Shown: one piece after another, positions 56,056 to 64,000 of the stretch
Layout of the letters: each line of letters opens with the position of its first letter
How positions within the stretch are numbered: the first letter of the stretch is position 1
Origin: Rutidosis leptorrhynchoides
Lineage: Eukaryota > Streptophyta > Magnoliopsida > Asterales > Asteraceae
Reading direction: 5' to 3'
NCBI RefSeq assembly: GCF_046630445.1
Contig: NC_092339.1
Coordinates: 313,471,501-313,535,500 of the forward strand
Length of the DNA: 64,000 nt
Position numbers and translations under genes: made by a program
The notes under the pieces: generated by a model
What the model was told of the DNA's origin: nothing
Database searches by the model: none
Seen by the model: the letters and a program-made list of their open reading frames with translations, nothing else

Positions 56056-56739
56056 ATGGATAGACAACCCAATATTTTAAGAGACCTACCCGGAGACATG
56101 ATTGATGAAATCTTGTCTAGAGTCGGTCAGAATTCCTCGGCACAACTATTTAAGGCGAGATCAGTTTGTAAGACATTCGAAGAACGTTCCAAGAATGTCT
56201 TGGTTTATAAGAGACTTTCGTTTGAAAGATGGGGGATATCACATTGGGAAACCCATAAGTTACGATGTGTTTACTTTGACGCATATATTGCGGGGAACCC
56301 AAATGCTATTTTACGCAACGGGTTAAGAAATTATTTTGACTCAATATATCCGAATATTGGACTTCGTGATTTAGAAAAAGCGGCTAACATGCAACATAAA
56401 GAAGCATGTTATGCTTACGGATTAGTAATGTTCGCTTCTCACCAAAGTGAGAACAAGAACATCGGGCTACAACTATTAAACAAAACGTTTCCACAAGTGA
56501 CGGAGTCGGTAATTGGGGTAAGAAATGAGGTTTTTAGATTGTTACGGGACTGTTGGACATTACGTAACCCTCGTCCTTTTGACGACGTTACAACACGCTG
56601 TCTTATCAATGGCCATAACGGTTATATTCCACAAGACCAAGGATGGGAAGTAATCCTAGTAAAACCAGAATGCATGACTTGTTTCTGGATGTATGAATTA
56701 CGTGTCTTTATTGCCTTTGCTGAACGACTTGTGTACTAG
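56056..56739 (+). CDS. F-box protein with Sel1-like region, carried inside chromovirus G3
   Basis: 227 codons, intronless, between the acidic frame and gag. An F-box is at about residues 9-45 (LPGDMIDEILSRVG, then SAQLFKARSVCKTFEE). A Sel1/TPR-like helical stretch follows at about 108-145 (LEKAANMQHKEACYAYGLVM). Near the C-terminus a CMTCFWMYEL motif is typical of the plant F-box family of Arabidopsis At1g67623/At2g35280. F-box proteins of this kind bind SKP1 in SCF ubiquitin ligases and choose targets; the target here is unknown. The frame is fully open even though gag-pol of the same element is not. A host origin by capture is the simplest explanation, since no retrotransposon protein family has this layout. 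The ATG at 56056 places the F-box near the N-terminus as in host relatives. The sister element G2 lacks it. Confidence 0.85.
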   Translation: MDRQPNILRDLPGDMIDEILSRVGQNSSAQLFKARSVCKTFEERSKNVLVYKRLSFERWGISHWETHKLRCVYFDAYIAGNPNAILRNGLRNYFDSIYPNIGLRDLEKAANMQHKEACYAYGLVMFASHQSENKNIGLQLLNKTFPQVTESVIGVRNEVFRLLRDCWTLRNPRPFDDVTTRCLINGHNGYIPQDQGWEVILVKPECMTCFWMYELRVFIAFAERLVY

Positions 56740-57079
56740 CTAGAATTATCTTCACAACTATCTTGTATCAAAGTTATTGCGTGCTATATTTCATGCTTTA
56801 TGTAAAATAAGCGGTATTGTAAGTTGTAAAATATTGTATAAAAGTTTGAACGCGAAATATTATTATAATCAGTTTTTCATATAGAATTGTAGTAGTTGAA
56901 TTGTATATTAGCTACTAAGTATGAACTTAACGGGTAGGTACTACCCGAATTTAAACTTATAAAACGCTATTATGAAGAAAAAGCTTTTATAAATGAGTTC
57001 ATATTATGCTACGAAATACTATTAACTACTCTTAATATTCTGTATGATTAACTTGTTCCATTTGAATATTTTGAAGGAA

Positions 57080-60000
57080 ATGGCACCGACTACTCGACAC
57101 ACCGTGAATATGAATGAAGAGGAATTCCGTACTTTTCTAGCTTCAAACATAGCCGCAGTACAGGCTGCGCTACATACCAACAATAACCTTGGATCTAGCA
57201 GTACAGGAAATCGTGTAGGATGCACCTACAAAGAATTCACTGCCTGCAAACCTTTGGAATTTGATGGAACCGAAGGACCTATCGGATTGAAACGGTGGAC
57301 CGAGAAGGTCGAATCGGTGTTTGCCATAAGTAAGTGTACTGAAGAGGACAAAGTGAAGTACGCTACGCATACCTTCACAGGTTCTGCGTTAACATGGTGG
57401 AATACCTATCTAGAGCAAGTGGGACAAGACGATGCGTACGCACTACCGTGGTCAGCATTCAAGCACTTGATGAACGAGAAGTACCGTCCCAGAACTGAGG
57501 TCAATAAGCTCAAGACAGAACTTAGAGGGTTACGAACCCAAGGATTTGATATTACCACGTACGAAAGATGATTCACAGAATTGTGCCTATTGTGTCCGGG
57601 AGCATTCGAAGATGAGGAAGAGAAGATCGACGCGTTTGTGAAAGGATTACCGGAAAGAATCCAAGAAGATATAAGTTCACACGAGCCCGCCTCTATACAA
57701 CAGGCATGTAGAATGGCTCACAAACTAGTGAACCAGATTGAAGAAAGAATTAAAGAACAGACTGCTGAAGAGGCCAATGTGAAGCAAGTCAAAAGAAAGT
57801 GGGAGGAAAACGGTGATAAGAATCACCAATACAACAACAACAGCAATTACAACAATAATCGCAACAATTATCCCAACAATCGCAACATCAATCGCAACTA
57901 CAACAAACGGCCCAACAACAACAACAACAACAACTACAACAACAGCAACTACAACAATCATCCCAACAACAATAATAACCGCAACAACAACAACAATCAG
58001 AAGCAGCTATGCCAAAGGTGTGAAAAGTATCACTCGGGGTTCTGCACCAAATTTTGAAACAAGTGTAAAAGAAATGGTCATAGCGCGGCGAAGTGTGAGG
58101 TCTACGGACCAGGGGTTAATAGAACGAAAGGAACAAATGGTGTCGGAACGAGTAATGGCGGAGCAAGTAGTGTCGGAGCAAGTTATGCCAATGTAGTTTG
58201 TTATAAATGTGGAAAACCGGGCCACATTATTAGAAATTGCCCGAACCAGGAGAACACGAATGGACAAGGCCGCGGAAGAGTTTTCAATATTAATGCGGCA
58301 GAGGCACAGGAAGACCCGGAGCTTGTTACGGGTACGTTTCTTATTGACAATAAATCTGCTTACGTTTTATTTGATTCGGGTGCGGATAGAAGCTATATGA
58401 GTAGAGATTTTTGTGCTAAATTAAGTTGTCCATTGACGCCTTTGGATAGTAAATTTTTACTCGAATTAGCAAATGGTAAATTAATTTCAGCAGATAATAT
58501 ATGTCGGAATCGAGAAATTAAACTGGTTAGCGAAACATTTAAGATTGATTTGATACCAGTAGAGTTAGGGAGTTTTGATGTGATAATCGGTATGGACTGG
58601 TTGAAAGAAGTGAAAGCACAGATTGTCTGTTACAAAAATGCAATTCGCATTATACGAGAAAAAGGAAAACCCTTAATGGTGTACGGAGAAAAGGGCAACA
58701 CGAAGCTACATCTTATTAGTAATTTGAAGGCACAAAAACTAATAAGAAAAGGTTGCTATGCTGTACTAGCACACGTCGAGAAAGTACAAACTGAAGAAAA
58801 GAGCATCAATGATGTTCCCATTGCAAAAGAATTTCCCGATGTATTTCCGAAAGAATTACCGGGATTACCCCCATATCGATCTGTTGAATTTCAAATAGAT
58901 CTTGTACCAGGAGCTGCACCAATAGCTCGTGCTCCTTACAGACTCGCACCCAGCGAGATGAAAGAACTGCAAAGCCAATTACAAGAACTTTTAGAGCGTG
59001 GTTTCATTCGACCAAGCACATCACCGTGGGGAGCTCCTTTTTTGTTTGTCAAGAAGAAAGATGGTACATTCAGGTTGTGTATCGACTACCGAGAGTTGAA
59101 CAAACTTACCATCAAGAACCGCTACCCACTACCGAGAATCGACGACTTATTTGATCAACTACAAGGCTCGTCTGTTTATTCAAAGATTGACTTACGTTCC
59201 GGGTATCATCAAATGCGGGTGAAAGAAGATGATATTCCAAAGACTGCTTTCAGAACACGTTACGATCATTACGAGTTTATGGTCATGCCATTTGGTTTAA
59301 CTAATGCACCAGCTTTGTTCATGGACCTTATGAACCGAGTGTGTGGACCATACCTTGACAAGTTTGTCATTGTTTTCATTGATGACATACTTATTTACTC
59401 AAAGAATGACCAAGAACACGGTGAACATTTGAGAAAGGTGTTAGAAGTATTGAGGAAGGAAGAATTGTACGCTAAGTTTTCAAAGTGTGCATTTTGGTTG
59501 GAAGAAGTTCAATTCCTCGGTCACATAGTGAACAAAGAAGGTATTAAGGTGGATCCGGCAAAGATAGAAACTGTTGAAAAGTGGGAAACCCCGAAAACTC
59601 CGAAACACATACGCTAGTTTTTAGGACTAGCTGGTTACTACAGAAGGTTCATCCAAGATTTTTCCAGAATAGCAAAACCCTTTACTGCATTAACGCATAA
59701 AGGGAAGAAATTTGAATGGAATGATGAACAAGAGAAAGCGTTTCAGTTATTGAAGAAAAAGCTAACTACGGCACCTATATTGTCATTGCCTGAAGGGAAT
59801 GATGATTTTGTGATTTATTGTGACGCATCAAAGCAAGGTCTCGGTTGTGTATTAATGCAACGAACGAAGGTGATTGCTTATGCGTCTAGAAAATTGAAGA
59901 TTCACGAACAAAATTATACGACGCATGATTTGGAATTAGGAGCGGTTGTTTTTGCATTAAAGACTTGGAGGCACTACTTATATGGGGTCAAAAGTATTAT

Positions 60001-61660
60001 ATATACCGACCACAAAAGTCTTCAACACATATTTAATCAGAAACAACTGAATATGAGGCAGCGTAGGTGGATTGAATTGTTGAATGATTACAACTTTGAG
60101 ATTCGTTACCACCCGGGGAAGGTAAATGTGGTAGCCGATGCCTTGAGCAGGAAGGACAGAGAACCCATTCGAGTAAAATCTATGAATATAATGATTCATA
60201 ATAACCTTACTACTCAAATAAAGGAGGCGCAACAAGGAGTTTTAAAAGAGGGAAATTTAAAGGATGAAATACCCAAAGGATCGGAGAAGCATCTTAATAT
60301 TCAAGAAGACGGAACCCGGTATAGGGCTGAAAGGATTTGGGTACCAAAATTTGGAGATATGAGAGAAATGGTACTTAGAGAAGCTCATAAAACCAGATAC
60401 TCAATACATCCTGGAACGGGGAAGATGTACAAGGATCTCAAGAAACATTTTTGGTGGCCGGGTATGAAAGCCGATGTTGCTAAATACGTAGGAGAATGTT
60501 TGACGTGTTCTAAGGTCAAAGCTGAGCATCAGAAACCATCAGGTCTACTTCAACAACCCAAAATCCCGGAAGGGAAATGGGAAAACATTACCATGGATTT
60601 CATCACTAAATTGCCAAGGACTGCAAGTGGTTTTGATACTATTTGGGTAATAGTTGATCGTCTCACCAAATCAGCACACTTCTTGCCAATAAGAGAAGAT
60701 GACAATATGGAGAAGTTAGCACGACTGTATTTGAAGGAAGTCATCTCCAGACATGCAATACCAATCTCTATTATCTCTGATAGGGATGGCAGATTCATTT
60801 CAAGATTCTGGCAGACATTACAGCAAGCATTAGGAACTCGTCTAGACATGAGTACTGCCTATCATCCACAAACTGATGGGCAGAGCGAAAGGACGATACA
60901 AACGCTTGAAGACATGCTACGAGCATGTGTTATTGATTTCGGAAACAGTTGGGATCGAAATCTACCGTTAGCAGAATTTTCCTACAACAACAGCTACCAT
61001 TCAAGCATTGAGATGGCGCCGTTTGAAGCACTTTATGGTAGAAAGTGCAGGTCTCCGATTTGTTGGAGTGAAGTGGGGGATAGACAGATTACGGGTCCGG
61101 AGATTATACAAGAAACTACCGAGAAGATCATCCAAATTCAACAACGGTTGAAAACCGCCCAAAGTCGACAAAAGAGCTACGCTGACATTAAAAGAAAAGA
61201 TATAGAATTTGAAATTGGAGAGATGGTCATGCTTAAAGTTGCACCTTGGAAAGGCGTTGTTCGATTTGGTAAACGAGGGAAATTAAATCCAAGGTATATT
61301 GGACCATTCAAGATTATTGATCGTGTCGGACCAGTAGCTTACCGACTTGAGTTACCTCAACAACTCACGGCTGTACATAACACTTTCCACGTCTCGAATT
61401 TGAAGAAATGTTTTGCTAAAGAAGATCTCACTATTCCATTAGATGAAATCCAAATCAACGAAAAACTTCAATTCATCGAAGAACCCGTCGAAATAATGGA
61501 TCGTGAGGTTAAAAGACTTAAGCAAAACAAGATACCAATTGTTAAGGTTCGATGGAATGCTCGTAGAGGACCCGAGTTCACCTGGGAGCGTGAAGATCAG
61601 ATGAAGAAGAAATACCCGCATCTATTTCCAGAAGATTCGTCAACACCTTCAACAGCTTAA
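57080..61660 (+). pseudogene. G3 gag-pol region
   Basis: Order of parts: gag capsid-like domain (about 57210-57750), Asn-rich tract from (aac)n-type DNA (about 57825-57995), zinc knuckles (about 58010-58240), aspartic protease ([10 protein letters not shown], about 58374), reverse transcriptase ([10 protein letters not shown], about 59375), RNase H (IYCDASKQG, about 59814), integrase (MDFITKLP near 60595; [11 protein letters not shown] near 60850), and a chromodomain-like end (about 61555-61600). Broken, with about three breaks. Same family as G1. Confidence 0.9.
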
Positions 61661-61695
61661 AATTTCGGGACGAAATTTATTCAACGGGTAGGTAC

Positions 61696-64000
61696 TGTAG
61701 TGACCCGAACTTTTCCATGTTTATATATATTAATTGAGATTGATATTTACATGATTAAATTTTTCCAACATGTTAAGCAATCAAACTTGTTAAGACTTGA
61801 TTAATTGAAATAGGTTTCATATAGACAATTGACCACCCGAGTTGACCGGTGATTCACGAACGTTAAAACTTGTAAAAACTATATGATAACATATATATGG
61901 TTATATATATAGTTAACATGATATTATGATAAGTAAACATATCATTAAGTATATTAACAATGAACTACATATGTAAAAACAAGACTACTAACTTAATGAT
62001 TTTGAAACGAGACATATATGTAACGATTATCGTTGTAACGACATTTAATGTATATATATCATATTAAGAGATATTCGTACATCATAATATCATGACAATA
62101 TAATAATTTAAAATCTCTTTTGATATTATAAACATTGGGTTAACAACATTTAACAAGATCGTTAACCTAAAGGTTTCAAAACAACATTTACATGTAACGA
62201 CTAACGATGACTTAACGACTCGGTTAAAATGTATATACATGTAGTGTTTTAATATGTATTCATACACTTTTGAAAGACTTCAAGACACTTATCAAAATAC
62301 TTCTACTTAACAAAAATGCTTACAATTACATCCTCGTTCAGTTTCATCAACAATTCTACTCGTATGCACCCGTATTCGTACTCGTACAATACACAGCTTT
62401 TAGATGTATGTACTATTGGTATATACACTCCAATGATCAGCTCTTAGCAGCCCATGTGAGTCACCTAACACATGTGGGAACCATCATTTGGCAACTAGCA
62501 TGAAATATCTCATAAAATTACAAAAATATGAGTAATCATTCATGACTTATTTACATGAAAACAAAATTACATATCCTTTATATCTAATCCATACACCAAC
62601 GACCAAAAACACCTACAAACACTTTCATTCTTCAATTTTCTTCATCTAATTGATCTCTCTCAAGTTCTATCTTCAAGTTCTAAGTGTTCTTCATAAATTC
62701 CAAAAGTTCTAGTTTCATAAAATCAAGAATACTTTCAAGTTTGCTAGCTCACTTCCAATCTTGTAAGGTGATCATCCAACCTCAAGAAATCTTTGTTTCT
62801 TACAGTAGGTTATCATTCTAATACAAGGTAATAATCATATTCAAACTTTGGTTCAATTTCTATAACTATAACAATCTTATTTCAAGTGATGATCTTACTT
62901 GAACTTGTTTTCGTGTCATGATTTTGCTTCAAGAACTTCGAGCCATCCAAGGATCCATTGAAGCTAGATCCATTTTTCTCTTTTACAGTAGGTTTATCCA
63001 AGGAACTTAAGGTAGTAATGATGTTCATAACATCATTCGATTCATACATATAAAGCTATCTTATTCGAAGGTTTAAACTTGTAATCACTAGAACATAGTT
63101 TAGTTAATTCTAAACTTGTTCGCAAACAAAAGTTAATCCTTCTAAATTGACTTTTAAAATTAACTAAACACATGTTCTATATCTATATGATATGCTAACT
63201 TAATGATTTAAAACCTGGAAACACGAAAAACACCGTAAAACCGGATTTACGCCGTCGTAGTAACACCGCGGGCTGTTTTGGGTTAGTTAATTAAAAACTA
63301 TGATAAACTTTGATTTAAAAGTTGTTATTCTGAGAAAATGATTTTTATTATGAACATGAAACTATATCCAAAAATTATGGTTAAACTCAAAGTGGAAGTA
63401 TGTTTTCTAAAATGGTCATCTAGACGTCGTTCTTTCGACTGAAATGACTACCTTTACAAAAACGACTTGTAACTTATTTTTCTGACTATAAACCTATACT
63501 TTTCTGTTTAGATTCATAAAATAGAGTTCAATATGAAACCATAGCAATTTGATTCACTCAAAACGGATTTAAAATGAAGAAGTTATGGGTAAAACAAGAT
63601 TGGATAATTTTTCTCATTTTAGCTACGTGAAAATTGGTAACAAATCTATTCCAACCATAACTTAATCAACTTGTATTGTATATTATGTAATCTTGAGATA
63701 CCATAGACACGTATACAATGTTTCGACCTATCATGTCGACACATCTATATATATTTCGGAACAACCATAGACACTCTATATGTGAATGTTGGAGTTAGCT
63801 ATACAGGGTTGATGTTGATTCCAAAATATATATAGTTTGAGTTGTGATCAATACTGAGATACGTATACACTGGGTCGTGGATTGATTCAAGATAATATTT
63901 ATCAATTTATTTCTGTACATCTAACTGTGGACAACTAGTTGTAGGTTACTAACGAGGACAGCTGACTTAATAAACTTAAAACATCAAAATATATTAAAAG
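61696..64000 (+). repeat. 3' LTR of chromovirus G3, truncated by the window edge
   Basis: Begins tgtagtgacccg and matches 51845-54150 with about a dozen differences. The last roughly 945 bases should lie beyond the window. Confidence 0.93.

Larger units (their letters stand above)
51845..64000 (+). mobile_element. Ty3 chromovirus G3 carrying an F-box gene, right end outside the window
   Basis: Parts: 5' LTR 51845-55094, primer-binding site, accessory acidic open frame, F-box protein gene, gag-pol (57080-61660), pre-LTR block, 3' LTR from 61696 past the window edge. Inserted into the gag of G1, an element of its own family but opposite orientation. The LTR parts that can be compared (about 2.3 kb) show roughly twelve differences by eye, about 0.5%, so an insertion of the order of 0.2-0.4 million years at assumed plant rates. 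Structurally whole as far as visible but broken in gag-pol, with about three breaks. Chromodomain-like pol end; probably Tekay-like. Confidence 0.92.

Overview
This is plant nuclear DNA. It has GT-AG spliced host genes, a plant-type CYP86 cytochrome P450, plant GH5 glycosidases, and a dense load of plant transposons: Ty1/copia, Ty3 chromoviruses, CACTA, an RRM-bearing L1 LINE, a tRNA-derived SINE, a Stowaway-like MITE and a Helitron end. The style of the chromovirus LTRs and coding regions suggests a eudicot, probably Asteraceae; that is an inference from familiarity, not a search result.

Layout. 1-1932 is the right part of a Ty3-type LTR abutting a heavily decayed Ty1/copia element (about 1933-6532). 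6.5-9.9 kb is AT-rich intergenic DNA with a probable non-autonomous Helitron, an LTR-like remnant, a (TA)n tract, small duplications and a tRNA-like sequence. 9983-15518 is a complete-ended, non-autonomous CACTA transposon with a perfect CCA target duplication. 16210-17778 is an apparently intact single-exon CYP86-type P450.

19055-21806 and 28809-32842 are two tandem minus-strand GH5 genes, each with four coding exons that join in frame (573 and 555 codons) and a C-terminal ricin-B-like domain. They are separated by a SINE (about 22000-22215) and an almost full-length LINE (ORF1 22501-24159, ORF2 24159-27820). Intron 2 of the second GH5 gene carries a MITE that itself holds a small poly(A) retro-insertion with a 17-bp target duplication.

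33350-64000 is a retrotransposon nest. An older minus-strand Ty3 chromovirus (called G1 here; 3' LTR 33350-36599) is split by a young, nearly whole element G2 (39028-50328, target duplication cgtaa), and again in its gag by G3 (51845 to beyond the window), which belongs to G1's own family but lies in the opposite orientation. Both young elements carry an extra acidic open frame between the 5' LTR and gag. G3 also carries an F-box protein gene (56056-56739) in that interval.

The host genes here are only the P450 and the two GH5 genes; nothing shows that they act in one pathway. The most unusual item is the F-box cargo of G3, next to the shared acidic frame. Exon ends were read by eye from splice signals and frame continuity. 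Domain names come from motif recognition and no database was searched.
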